A stretch of DNA of 33,296 nucleotides from an uncultured Lachnospiraceae bacterium (GCA_910580015.1 CAJTVT010000004.1:1-33296); one strand, 5' to 3'. Positions 7,910 to 16,686 are shown, counted from the stretch's first letter. A program made the numbers and translations. The notes: generated by a model from the letters alone, not told the origin.

Positions 7910-9181
7910 ATGGAGTCTAAATTATTTACGAGAGACTTTACACTGGTTGTATTAGGGCAGATTATTTCATTATTTGGCAATGCAGCAATCAGATTTGCCC
8001 TGCCGTTGTATTTGCTGAATTGTACGGGGTCTTCTGCGCTGTATGGGACGGTTACTGCCTGTGCATTTATCCCTGCAATTTTATTATCGCCCATTGGCGG
8101 TATTTTTGCGGACCGAGTGAATAAGAAAAATATCATGGTGGCGTTGGATTTTTTTACAGCAATCGTGATTGCAGTTTTTTCTGTATTGATGGGTGTGGTA
8201 AATATCGTTTTGCTTTTGACGGTTACGCTGATGATTTTATATGGTATTGCAGGAGCATATCAGCCCTCCGTTCAGGCAAGTGTTCCAGCGTTGGTGAGTC
8301 AAGAACATTTCATGGCGGCAAATTCTGTAATCAACACCATAAGTTCATTTTCTTCTCTGCTTGGGCCTGTTCTTGGCGGGATCTTATACAGCGCTTATGG
8401 ATTGAAATCTGTGCTGTGGGTCTGTATGGTATGTTTTGTGTTGTCTGCGGTGATGGAGATTTTTATTAAGATTCCATTTGTAAAACAGGAGAGCAGCGGC
8501 AGTGTATTTCAAATTGTAAAAAAAGATTTTGGAGAGAGCGTTCGGTTTATCGGAAAGGAACAGCCAGTGATTGGAAAAGGATTGATCGTGATCTTTTGCA
8601 TTAATTTGTTTTTATCTGCTATGATTGTGGTGGGGTTACCGTATATGGTAACGGAAGTGTTGGCGTTAGAACATACTTTGGCCAATACCCTGTATGGGTT
8701 TGCTCAGGGAGCATTGGCTGCTGGAGGACTTGCAGGAGGTATTAGTGCAGGTGTTTTTGGTAAAAAACTCAACATTCAAAGGACGGGAAATTTCATTATC
8801 GCCTGTGCAGGTTTTGTATTTCCCATGGGGATTGTGTTAATCATTTCATCATCGGCAATGATTCACTATGTTGTTATGACGATATGCTGCTTTTTCATTA
8901 TGGTGTGTTCAACAATTTTTATGGTTCAAATGATGTCTTTTGTCCAGACAGAAACGCCCCAAAATATGATTGGTAAGGTGATTGCAGTTATCTTTACATT
9001 TTCCATGTGTGCGCAGCCTCTTGGGAATGCTTTTTATGGGGTGTTGTTTGAGGTGTGCAAGGGGTATGAATATGCAGTTATTTTATTCGCTGGAGTGATT
9101 TCTTTTGTTATTGCTGTGAGTACAAGGAATGTTTTTAAAGGTTTTTCAAGTGTGGGACGGGATGCAGAAGGGCAGACATGA
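7910..9181 (+). CDS. MFS efflux transporter (drug/macrolide-exporter type)
   Basis: This is an integral membrane exporter of the major facilitator superfamily, probably 12 transmembrane segments in 423 residues. It opens with FTRDFTLVVLGQIISLFGNAAIRFALPLYLL. The conserved MFS loop between segments 2 and 3 is seen as GGIFADRVNKKNIM near residues 60-75. The later hydrophobic stretches GLIVIFCINLFLSAMIVVG and GNFIIACAGFVFPMGIVLII belong to the second half. AGAGG at 7898-7902 lies 7 nt before ATG 7910, the chosen start; ATG 7904 would be only 1 nt away. The gene sits 94 bp after the TetR repressor with a matching operator. Proton-driven export of a toxic or antimicrobial compound is the likely role; the substrate is unknown. 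Confidence 0.9.
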   Translation: MESKLFTRDFTLVVLGQIISLFGNAAIRFALPLYLLNCTGSSALYGTVTACAFIPAILLSPIGGIFADRVNKKNIMVALDFFTAIVIAVFSVLMGVVNIVLLLTVTLMILYGIAGAYQPSVQASVPALVSQEHFMAANSVINTISSFSSLLGPVLGGILYSAYGLKSVLWVCMVCFVLSAVMEIFIKIPFVKQESSGSVFQIVKKDFGESVRFIGKEQPVIGKGLIVIFCINLFLSAMIVVGLPYMVTEVLALEHTLANTLYGFAQGALAAGGLAGGISAGVFGKKLNIQRTGNFIIACAGFVFPMGIVLIISSSAMIHYVVMTICCFFIMVCSTIFMVQMMSFVQTETPQNMIGKVIAVIFTFSMCAQPLGNAFYGVLFEVCKGYEYAVILFAGVISFVIAVSTRNVFKGFSSVGRDAEGQT

Positions 9182-9200
9182 ATTTTCAAGTACACACTAA

Positions 9201-9247
9201 AAAGGGCTGTGCATTCGGGGGAGCTTATTCCGAATGCACAGCTCTTT
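9201..9247. terminator. Shared terminator between convergent MFS and DUF4097 genes
   Basis: An 18-bp stem (9201-9218 with 9230-9247) contains a single G-T pair and an 11-nt loop. It ends in TTT on the plus strand and TTTTT on the minus strand. It lies between two convergent genes and probably works in both directions. Confidence 0.8.
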
Positions 9248-9307
9248 GACAAAGGGGTATCAAATGTTCACGCACGCTGGTTGGAGTAATCCAATGATTG
9301 GATCTTG

Positions 9308-10378
9308 TTATCGAATCTTTATATTGCCGCTTTCACAGGTGATGCGGATCTCACTTTTCTGTCCATTGTCCTTTTGATAATGGATTTCATTGTCTTCGTT
9401 CATCGTAAGAGTCTCATTGTTCAGACTTACACCGCCGTATTCTGTATTTAAGTCATAATTGTAATCAGATATGTCATCAGCCAGATTCAACGTGACATCT
9501 CCATAGGAGCTGTGGATCTCCGTCATTCCAAGAGAGGATTTGTGCAAGGTAAGGTTGCCAGATTCCATGAAGATGTTACTGTTTTTGAGCGTGGTCTCAT
9601 CAATAGAGCATTGGCCATACGCATTGGTCAGTGTCAGGGAATCGGTGTCTAGTTTAGCCAAGTCTAGGTTGCCACTTTCAAGTTTGATGGTAGTTTCTCC
9701 AGATACTTGAAAGGAATCTCCAGAGATATCCCCATATTCATCTCTAAAATTCAGATTCTCACAGTCTATGTCGCCGATCTTAATATTGCCAGATTCCGCC
9801 AGGATAGAAAGATTTTCACCTTGGAAGCTTTTCAGGTTTAAGGCTCCATAATCTGCATTTATATCAACTTGCTTGCCTTGCAGATCTCCCAGTTCCACAT
9901 CGCCGCTTTCAGTGGTGATTTCCAGCAAGTCAAAATAGTGTTCTTCTGGGACATACAGGTTCAGGTAGAAAGGACCTTGGTTGGAGGAAAAGCTACCAGA
10001 ATTAAAGAAGAAGTGGAAGCCAGAAAAGTAGTTTGGCTGAGTCTCTCCTTCACGAAAAGAAAATTTGCCATTGGAAATGTCGTACTGAGGCTCACTGCTG
10101 GAACCATCCAGACGGTATTCCAGATAGTAATCGTCTGCGGGAAGGATGGAAAAATTACTGTAATCTATAGAAATGGAGGCTTCCGAAAATTTTTCCAGTT
10201 TTGTCTTTTCCAGTTTCCAGGCTTGGGGAACATCGATTTTTTCTCTTTGGTGGGTGCGTGATTGTTGAGGTTGGTTTTTTCCTGCTTGGATTCCTTGGGC
10301 AATTACCACGCCAGAGCAGATTATGCCTGAGAGAATGGCAATGCCCAGAATAACAGTTAAAATTTTATTTCGCTTCAT
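9308..10378 (-). CDS. DUF4097-family (putative adhesin) membrane-anchored repeat protein
   Basis: The 356-residue product has a basic start and one hydrophobic segment at about residues 7-29, acting as an uncleaved anchor or signal peptide. The extracellular remainder looks like a beta-solenoid. From about residue 155 to the end, ESG and YG motifs alternate about every 20 residues: TESGDVELGDL, ADYGALNL, AESGNIKIGDI, DEYGDISGDSF, LESGNLDL, NAYGQC, MESGNLTL, SSYGDVTL, TEYGGVSL and a final CESGNIKIR. This pattern is typical of DUF4097, whose biochemical role is not established. AAGGAGG precedes the ATG at 10378. Relatives are often found beside PadR or DUF1700 genes; none is here. Only 79 nt separate it from the upstream activase with no clear terminator, so read-through is possible. 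Confidence 0.82.
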   Translation of the reverse strand: MKRNKILTVILGIAILSGIICSGVVIAQGIQAGKNQPQQSRTHQREKIDVPQAWKLEKTKLEKFSEASISIDYSNFSILPADDYYLEYRLDGSSSEPQYDISNGKFSFREGETQPNYFSGFHFFFNSGSFSSNQGPFYLNLYVPEEHYFDLLEITTESGDVELGDLQGKQVDINADYGALNLKSFQGENLSILAESGNIKIGDIDCENLNFRDEYGDISGDSFQVSGETTIKLESGNLDLAKLDTDSLTLTNAYGQCSIDETTLKNSNIFMESGNLTLHKSSLGMTEIHSSYGDVTLNLADDISDYNYDLNTEYGGVSLNNETLTMNEDNEIHYQKDNGQKSEIRITCESGNIKIR

Positions 10379-10457
10379 ATGTAAATTCCTCCTTTTTGTT
10401 GTTCTAATAAATATAACGAAAAAGGAGGAGGATTTACTTCAAGATTCAGAAGACTTT

Positions 10458-13400
10458 TTAAATGTCTTCGTTTTTTTGTTGTTTTGCCAGGTTTTTCTGT
10501 GCTGTGGACAGCATCAGTTTAATTCTGTTTAACTGGTTGACCTCGGAAGCTCCAGGATCATAGTCAATGGCCACAATATTGGACAAGGGGTATTGATGTC
10601 GAATTTCTTTGATAACACCTTTTCCCACTACATGGTTTGGCAGACAACCAAAGGGCTGTGCACACACAATATTATTCGTGCCAGAGTGGATGAGTTCAAG
10701 CATTTCGGCAGTTAAGAACCAGCCTTCCCCAGTCTGATTTCCCAGAGAGACAATTGGATTTGCGTACTTTGCAAGGGTCTCAATTCGGGCTGGAACATCA
10801 AAATTCTGGCTTTTTTCAAATTCACTTCGTGCAGCGCTGCGCAACCATTCCAATGTTTTGATACCAAAATTGGCATTTCTTGCAGTGGATTTTTTTGCGC
10901 CCAAGTGGTCTGCTTTGAAATTATTGTTGTAGAAGCAGTAGAGCAAGAAATCTGTCAGATCTGGCACGACTGCCTCTGCTCCTTCTGCTTCCAACAAATC
11001 CACCAGATAATTGTTGGCGGCAGGCAAGAATTTTACCAGGATTTCTCCAACGATACCCACACGAGGTTTCCGTTCTCCTGTCATGGGGAGGTGATCAAAA
11101 TCCTGGATGATCTCCCGACAATATTGTTTAAATTTCCGATGGGAAATCATTTTTTTGCTGGAAACAAGCTCAATGCACTTTTGTTTCCATTTCTGGTGAA
11201 GGGCGTTGGCTGTGCCAGGAACAGATTCATAGGGTCTGGTGCGATACAGGCAGCGCATAAAGATATCTCCAAAAATCAGCGCATACAGTCCCTTTTGAAG
11301 AAGCGGAAGCGTGAGTTTGAAGCCTGGATTTCCCTCCAATCCGCTTAAGTTCAGGGAGATAACTGGAAGATCTGGGCAACCAGCCTTTTCCAGGGCACGG
11401 CGGATAAATCCAATATAGTTGGAAGCACGGCATCCTCCGCCAGTCTGGGTGATGATGACCGCAGTTCTATTTAAATCATATTTTCCAGATAACAAGGCGT
11501 CCATAATCTGTCCTACCACAATCAGGGAGGGGTAACAGGCGTCGTTATTTACATATTTTAGGCCGGTATCTACTGCGGTCTTTCCCTGGTTTTCCAAGAC
11601 AACCATATGATAGCCACTGGCCAAGAAAGCAGGCTCCAGCAATTCAAAATGGATGGGAGACATTTGGGGGCAGAGGATCGTATAGTTTTTCCGCATTTCC
11701 TCTGTAAATACCACACGTTTGAAATCTGAGGGTACGATGGCACGGTATTTTTTCTGTTTTTCTTTCACGCGCAGGGCTGACAGCAGGGAACGAATACGGA
11801 TGCGGGCAGCCCCCAGATTGTTGACCTCGTCAATCTTTAAACAGGTATAGATTTTGCCAGATTTGGACAAAATGTCATTTACCTGGTCTGTGGTGACAGC
11901 GTCCAGTCCGCAGCCAAAGGAGTTAAGCTGGATAAAGTCCAGATCGTCCCTCGTTTTTACATAATTTGCAGCAGCATACAATCTAGAATGGTACATCCAC
12001 TGGTCCATAACCATCAGGGGGCGCTCCACTTTTTGCAGATGGGAGATGGAATCTTCTGTCAGTACGGCAATGCCATAAGAGTTGATAAGTTCGGGGATTC
12101 CGTGGTTGATTTCTGGATCTATATGGTAGGGACGTCCAGCAAGGACAATGCCCCGATGTCCAGTTTCTTCCATATATTTTAGAGTTTCTTCTCCTTTTTG
12201 GCGGATCTCTTGACGTATTTGGTTAAGTTCCTGCCAGCCTGCGGCAGCGGCAGCTTTTACCTCCTTGGCAGGAATGGAAAATTCCTGTGAAAATACCTGT
12301 ACGAGCTGATTGGAAAGGACTTCCTCAGAGGCAAAAGAAAGAAATGGGTTGAGAAAACGAACCTTTCCAGAGGTAATTTCATCCACGTTGTTCTTAATAT
12401 TTTCTGCATAGGAGGTGACAATGGGGCAGTTATAGTGATTGTTGGAATCCGGAAATTCATCTCTTTCGTATGGAATGCAGGGATAGAAAATAAAATCTGC
12501 CTGCTTTTGAATCAACCAGGCTACATGGCCATGAGCAAGTTTTGCAGGGTAACATTCCGATTCGCTGGGGATGGATTCAATACCCATCTCATATAGGTTC
12601 CTGGTGGACTGGGGAGAAAGCAGCGTTTGGAATCCAAGGGTGCGGAAAAATATCGCCCAAAAAGGGTAATTTTCGTACATATTCAAAACTCTGGGGATTC
12701 CCACGGTTCCTCGTGAAGCCTCTTTTGCGGTGAGAGGCGGATAATCAAAAATACGATGATTTTTATATTCAAAAAGGTTGGGGATCTGTTCTTTATTTTT
12801 CTCTTTGCCAAGACCCTTCTCACAACGATTTCCAGTGATAAATGTTCGGTTTTCGGAAAAACGATTGATGGTCAAAAGACAATGGTTGGTGCATCCCTGA
12901 CAACGAGATAAATTTGTCTCAACCTTCAGGTTTTCAATATCTTGGATGGGAAGCATGGTGGTGTCTGGGTGATCTTCATAACGTTCTCTGGCAATCAGAG
13001 CAGCTCCAAAGGCTCCCATAATTCCGGCAATGTCTGGACGTATGGCTTCACAGCCAGATATCTTCTCAAAACTGCGTAAAACGGCATTGTTGTAAAAAGT
13101 TCCGCCCTGCACAACAATGTGTTTGCCTAAATCCTTGGCATCACTGACTTTGATCACTTTATACAGTGCATTTTTGATGACAGAGTAGGCAAGTCCGGCG
13201 GAGATGTCTGCCACTTCCGCTCCTTCTTTTTGCGCCTGTTTTACCTTGGAATTCATAAATACGGTACAGCGTGTGCCAAGATCAATGGGATTTTCTGCAA
13301 ACAAAGCAGCCTGTGCAAAATCCTCCACAGAGTAGTTTAGAGATTTCGCAAAGGTCTCAATAAAGGAGCCACAACCGGAAGAACATGCTTCGTTGAGTTG

Positions 13401-14723
13401 TACACTGTCCACAGTCTGGTTTTTGATTTTGATACATTTCATATCCTGCCCACCGATATCTAAGATGCAGTCAACTTCGGGGTTAAAGAAAGCAGCAGCG
13501 TAATAATGGGCCACAGTTTCTACTTCCCCTTCATCCAACATAAAAGCGGATTTTAACAGCGCTTCCCCATATCCGGTGGAACAGGAGTGGACAATTTGGG
13601 CTTGTTCTGGCAGAAGGCTATGGATTTCCTTTAGGGCAAGGGTGGCAGTTGCCAGAGGATTACCGTTATTGCTACTGTAGAAAGAATACAATAGAGATCC
13701 GTCTTCCCCCACAAGAGCAACCTTTGTAGTGGTGGAACCAGCATCAATGCCAAGAAAACATTTTCCCTGATAAGTACAGAGAGGGCTGGCAAGGACATGG
13801 TGCCGTCCATGGCGTTTTAAAAATCGTTGGTAATCTTCTTGGCTTGCAAATAGAGGCTCCATCCGTTCTACCTCAAATTCCATCTGTATATCGGATGAAA
13901 GTTTCGATAAAATGTATTTCAATTCCATAGCCACTTCGGGTTTGTAATTTAAGGCAGAGCCCAGAGCGGCAAACAGATGAGAGTGTTTTGGGGCGATGAT
14001 GTGCGCCTCATCCAGTTTTAGAGTGCGGATAAAAGATTCTTTTAATTCAGACAAAAAATGCAAAGGACCACCTAAGAATGCCACATGTCCGCGAATGGGT
14101 TTTCCGCAGGCAAGCCCAGAAATGGTTTGATTGACCACTGCCTGGAAAATCGATGCAGATAAATCCTCTTTGGAAGCTCCCTCGTTAATCAGAGGCTGAA
14201 TATCGGATTTGGCAAAGACGCCGCAGCGAGCCGCAATGGGGTAAAGAGCCTTATAATTTTTGGCATACGTGTTTAGCCCAGTGGCGTCTGTCTGAAGGAG
14301 AGAGGCCATCTGATCGATAAAAGAGCCTGTACCTCCGGCGCAAATGCCATTCATACGTTGTTCTACGTTTCCCCCTTCAAAATAGATGATTTTGGCATCT
14401 TCGCCGCCTAATTCAATGGCCACATCTGTCTGTGGGGCATAGTCTTGTAGTGCGCTGGAAACGGCAATGACTTCCTGAACAAATGGAATTTCCAGATGTT
14501 TTGCTAAAGTCAGTCCGCCAGAACCAGTAATCATGGGTGACAAATATATATTTCCAAGAGCGTCCTGTGCCTTTGAAAGCAGATCGGAAAGGGTTTCCCG
14601 GATATTTGCGAAATGTCTTTCGTAATCAGCAAAGACCATTTCATTCTCCTGGTTTAAGATGGCAATTTTTACAGTAGTTGAGCCGATATCAATGCCCAGC
14701 CGGTGTAAATTTTCTTTTCCCAT
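10458..14723 (-). CDS. 2-hydroxyacyl-CoA dehydratase activase family protein (two BcrAD/BadFG domains, DUF2229, HgdB-like)
   Basis: This is a giant ATPase of 1421 residues, related to the iron-sulfur archerase that drives electrons into 2-hydroxyacyl-CoA and benzoyl-CoA enzymes. The first ASKHA domain starts LGIDIGSTTVK (about residue 8) with GICAGGTGSF near 125. The second starts FLGIDAGSTTTK (about 322) with EACSSGCGSF near 444. The two CxGGTG/CxxGCG cysteines are where such activases bind a [4Fe-4S] cluster. A Cys cluster RCQGCTNHC lies near 606, the DUF2229 block VGIPRVLNMYENYPFW near 674, and a dehydratase-subunit-like C-terminus from about 1000. The start at 14723 has GGAGG 7 nt upstream; in-frame ATGs further upstream lie before that site. 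No dehydratase, CoA-transferase or other pathway gene is adjacent, so the substrate is unknown. Confidence 0.92.
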   Translation of the reverse strand: MGKENLHRLGIDIGSTTVKIAILNQENEMVFADYERHFANIRETLSDLLSKAQDALGNIYLSPMITGSGGLTLAKHLEIPFVQEVIAVSSALQDYAPQTDVAIELGGEDAKIIYFEGGNVEQRMNGICAGGTGSFIDQMASLLQTDATGLNTYAKNYKALYPIAARCGVFAKSDIQPLINEGASKEDLSASIFQAVVNQTISGLACGKPIRGHVAFLGGPLHFLSELKESFIRTLKLDEAHIIAPKHSHLFAALGSALNYKPEVAMELKYILSKLSSDIQMEFEVERMEPLFASQEDYQRFLKRHGRHHVLASPLCTYQGKCFLGIDAGSTTTKVALVGEDGSLLYSFYSSNNGNPLATATLALKEIHSLLPEQAQIVHSCSTGYGEALLKSAFMLDEGEVETVAHYYAAAFFNPEVDCILDIGGQDMKCIKIKNQTVDSVQLNEACSSGCGSFIETFAKSLNYSVEDFAQAALFAENPIDLGTRCTVFMNSKVKQAQKEGAEVADISAGLAYSVIKNALYKVIKVSDAKDLGKHIVVQGGTFYNNAVLRSFEKISGCEAIRPDIAGIMGAFGAALIARERYEDHPDTTMLPIQDIENLKVETNLSRCQGCTNHCLLTINRFSENRTFITGNRCEKGLGKEKNKEQIPNLFEYKNHRIFDYPPLTAKEASRGTVGIPRVLNMYENYPFWAIFFRTLGFQTLLSPQSTRNLYEMGIESIPSESECYPAKLAHGHVAWLIQKQADFIFYPCIPYERDEFPDSNNHYNCPIVTSYAENIKNNVDEITSGKVRFLNPFLSFASEEVLSNQLVQVFSQEFSIPAKEVKAAAAAGWQELNQIRQEIRQKGEETLKYMEETGHRGIVLAGRPYHIDPEINHGIPELINSYGIAVLTEDSISHLQKVERPLMVMDQWMYHSRLYAAANYVKTRDDLDFIQLNSFGCGLDAVTTDQVNDILSKSGKIYTCLKIDEVNNLGAARIRIRSLLSALRVKEKQKKYRAIVPSDFKRVVFTEEMRKNYTILCPQMSPIHFELLEPAFLASGYHMVVLENQGKTAVDTGLKYVNNDACYPSLIVVGQIMDALLSGKYDLNRTAVIITQTGGGCRASNYIGFIRRALEKAGCPDLPVISLNLSGLEGNPGFKLTLPLLQKGLYALIFGDIFMRCLYRTRPYESVPGTANALHQKWKQKCIELVSSKKMISHRKFKQYCREIIQDFDHLPMTGERKPRVGIVGEILVKFLPAANNYLVDLLEAEGAEAVVPDLTDFLLYCFYNNNFKADHLGAKKSTARNANFGIKTLEWLRSAARSEFEKSQNFDVPARIETLAKYANPIVSLGNQTGEGWFLTAEMLELIHSGTNNIVCAQPFGCLPNHVVGKGVIKEIRHQYPLSNIVAIDYDPGASEVNQLNRIKLMLSTAQKNLAKQQKNEDI

Positions 14724-14784
14724 ATCAATTCCTCCAAAGCTCATAGGCGTTTTCTTTTTGAAAATGCTGTGAGCAAAATTTATT

Positions 14785-14950
14785 CTAGTGTATTGACCAC
14801 CTGACAATCAGACCAATTACTTGCCTGAATTTCCATCTGCTGCGTTAGATTTTCTAGTCGTAGCCACCGCTACGCCGTCAAAAATCTGCCTTGCAGAATG
14901 AAAATTCATTCTGCGTAATTAGTCTAAATGTTAGGCGGTCAATACACTAG
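14785..14950. mobile_element. MITE-like palindromic element 1 (166 bp)
   Basis: Outer arms 14785-14820 and 14915-14950 are inverted repeats of 36 bp with five mismatches, starting CTAGTGTATTGACC. The inner region continues the palindrome to a tip CGTAGC-CACC-GCTACG around 14859-14874. It also contains a separate hairpin, GCAGAATGAA with TTCATTCTGC. Both ends carry TA within CTAG, compatible with TA-target insertion by an IS630/mariner-type transposase. It encodes nothing and lies in the predicted 5' leader of the activase gene. Confidence 0.72.
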
Positions 14951-15013
14951 TGCAAAATATTTTTACAGTTTCTTCCTATTAAAATGTAATTTCACAAAAA
15001 TCAAGCAACGTTT

Positions 15014-15042
15014 ATTATACGACAGGAAATTACAAAAAACAA
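15014..15042 (-). promoter_or_regulatory. Predicted sigma-A promoter for the activase gene
   Basis: On the minus strand, TTGTTT (15042-15037), a 17-nt spacer and TATAAT (15019-15014). It predicts a leader of about 285 nt that includes the whole palindromic element. Confidence 0.6.
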
Positions 15043-15233
15043 TTCATTTCTAATATTTTATAGAATGTTTAGAAGATGTGAAAGTTTTTCTTAGAGCCTT
15101 TTGTGAAATAGTGCCTATATCGCGTATCATGAAATATTTTATGATCCACCGCGGGGATTAGAACTGTTTTAAAGAAATGGAATATAATAACGGTAAGGAA
15201 AAGATGGAAATTTATCACGGAGGAAAGAAAATT

Positions 15234-15755
15234 ATGGCAAGAATCATACCCATTCCCATCGGGCCGATTTATCCTGGCGGACCATGCAGAGGAATTATCC
15301 ATGTAATACAAAAAGGAGATACACTATATCAGTTGGGAAAAAAATATCATGTAAGTGTGGGGCAGCTTATGTTTGCCAATCCTTTTGTGGATGTATATAA
15401 TCTTCAGATTGGCGATGAACTGTGCATTCCAGCGACGATACAACCAAGGAATTTAGGTGCCGAGGAGCGTATGCAGTACCCCGTAGGAAACACTCCCAAT
15501 GGCTGGGAGGAACCAGAGGATTGGGATTCTCGTGAAGAGGCACAGAACTGGGAGGAGGACAGAGAGCCGGAGGACCAGGAGGACTGGAGAGAGGACAGAG
15601 AGCCAGAAGATCAGGATGATTGGAGGGAGGATCAAAATCCAGAGGATTCAGAGCGCTGGGAGAATGAGCAAGACCGTGACAACCAAAATGGTTGGGAGGT
15701 CTCCAATGGACGTAATAAGTGGCAGAGTTTCGATGATTGGAGCAGCCAGAAGTAA
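15234..15755 (+). CDS. LysM-domain protein with acidic Trp-repeat tail
   Basis: The 173-residue product has a short Pro/Gly-rich N-terminus (RIIPIPIGPIYPGGPCRG) and one LysM domain at about residues 22-63 (IIHVIQKGDTLYQLGKKYHVSVGQLMFANP...YNLQIGDELCIP). LysM normally binds N-acetylglucosamine in peptidoglycan or spore cortex. Its acidic tail carries four 12-residue units each led by Trp. No signal peptide is visible. That resembles spore-coat or mother-cell LysM proteins more than secreted hydrolases, but sporulation control is not shown by the sequence. CGGAGGA at 15218-15224 supports ATG 15234 over ATG 15204 and ATG 15177. Confidence 0.8.
   Translation: MARIIPIPIGPIYPGGPCRGIIHVIQKGDTLYQLGKKYHVSVGQLMFANPFVDVYNLQIGDELCIPATIQPRNLGAEERMQYPVGNTPNGWEEPEDWDSREEAQNWEEDREPEDQEDWREDREPEDQDDWREDQNPEDSERWENEQDRDNQNGWEVSNGRNKWQSFDDWSSQK
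15549..15692 (+). repeat. Four 36-bp (12-codon) tandem units inside the LysM gene
   Basis: TGG (Trp) codons recur at 15549, 15585, 15621, 15657 and 15693, exactly 36 bp apart. The units read WEEDREPEDQED, WREDREPEDQDD, WREDQNPEDSER and WENEQDRDNQNG. The first two are closest in DNA, and the later ones are progressively diverged. Confidence 0.9.
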
Positions 15756-15787
15756 ATATAAAGTTTTTATGAACTGTGTTCCACTCG

Positions 15788-15816
15788 TTGACAAAGGGAG
15801 TGAGAAAATTTATAAT
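15788..15816 (+). promoter_or_regulatory. Perfect-consensus sigma-A promoter for rhomboid-like gene
   Basis: TTGACA (15788-15793), a 17-nt spacer and TATAAT (15811-15816), both hexamers exact. The gene starts about 25 bp downstream of the expected transcription start. Confidence 0.85.
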
Positions 15817-15846
15817 GAAAACTAATATATATGAGTGAGGTGCATT

Positions 15847-16686
15847 ATGAATTTTCTGAATAAGATGGAGCGGAAATTTGGCAGATTCGCAATCCCAAAC
15901 CTGACATTTTGGCTGATTGGCGCCTGGGTGCTGGGCTTTATCATACAATATACCATGCCCCAGGTGCAGCAGATGCTTACACTGGAACCTTATATGATTC
16001 TTAGAGGACAGGTTTGGCGCTTAGTATCTTGGATATTGATTCCTCCAGCAGTGAACATATTATTTTTGATTTTTTTCCTGTCCTGTTATTATTTTATTGG
16101 AACCTCTCTTGAACAGGCCATTGGAACGTTTCGTTACAATGTATATCTGATTGGCGGACTGTTGTTCTCCGTGCTGGGGTCATTTCTTTTGTATGGTGTT
16201 TACTTTATTTTTACTAAGATACCAGTGACTGGAATTGGATATTATTTCAGCACAGGATATGTTACAATGTCTTTGTTTTTGGCATTTGCGGCGATTTTTC
16301 CCAATGTGGAATTTCGTCTATATTTTATTATTCCCATTAAGGCGAAATGGCTTGGGATTGTAGATGCTGTGTGGCTGGGGTTTTCGTTTCTTGTCAGCAA
16401 TTGGGCTGGAAAGGTGGCGATTCTTGCATCCCTTTTAAATTTTCTCATATTCTTTTTTAGTACGAGGAATTATCACAGGATTTCGCCCAAAGAGATTCAC
16501 AGAAAACAGGTTTACCGTCAGCAGATGCGCAGTGCCCAGGGGGTCACCAAGCATAAATGTGCTATTTGTGGAAGGACGGAAGAGGATGGTGCGGAATTGG
16601 AGTTTCGTTTTTGTTCTAAATGTGAGGGGAATTATGAATATTGTCAAGACCATCTTTTTACACATCAGCATATCCGGCGGAGCTGA
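15847..16686 (+). CDS. Rhomboid-like multi-pass membrane protein with C-terminal zinc-finger-like tail
   Basis: The product has 279 residues with several hydrophobic segments: about 18-37, 60-82, 98-124, 133-160 and 178-208. The pattern FIGTSLEQAIGTFRYNVYLIGGLLFSVLGSF and the block AIFPNVEFRLYFIIPIKAKWLG resemble rhomboid/derlin-type folds. The GxSG serine motif of active rhomboid proteases is not seen, so a non-proteolytic relative is likely. The soluble tail has CAICG...FCSKCEGNYEYCQDHLFTHQHIRR, with five or six Cys and several His that could bind zinc. GTGAGG at 15835-15840 supports ATG 15847. It has its own consensus promoter. The function is unknown; the family assignment is an inference from pattern. 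Confidence 0.68.
   Translation: MNFLNKMERKFGRFAIPNLTFWLIGAWVLGFIIQYTMPQVQQMLTLEPYMILRGQVWRLVSWILIPPAVNILFLIFFLSCYYFIGTSLEQAIGTFRYNVYLIGGLLFSVLGSFLLYGVYFIFTKIPVTGIGYYFSTGYVTMSLFLAFAAIFPNVEFRLYFIIPIKAKWLGIVDAVWLGFSFLVSNWAGKVAILASLLNFLIFFFSTRNYHRISPKEIHRKQVYRQQMRSAQGVTKHKCAICGRTEEDGAELEFRFCSKCEGNYEYCQDHLFTHQHIRRS

Larger units (their letters stand above)
14724..15233. other. 510-bp divergent intergenic region between activase and LysM gene
   Basis: It holds the activase ribosome binding site, a 166-bp palindromic element, a minus-strand promoter (15014-15042), a possible overlapping plus-strand promoter (TTCACA 14991-14996, 16 nt, TATTAT 15013-15018) and an imperfect palindrome around 15125-15147. 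I see no convincing coding region. Confidence 0.7.

Noticed and set aside
10449..10477. Plus-strand terminator-like hairpin GAAGAC/GTCTTC with a T run
   Set aside because: No plus-strand gene ends there; the stem is only 6 bp and overlaps the activase stop codon on the other strand.
15367..15948. Open frame of 193 codons on the minus strand over the LysM tail
   Set aside because: It mirrors the acidic repeat, producing a Pro/Leu/Ser-rich composition. The plus-strand LysM frame explains the region.
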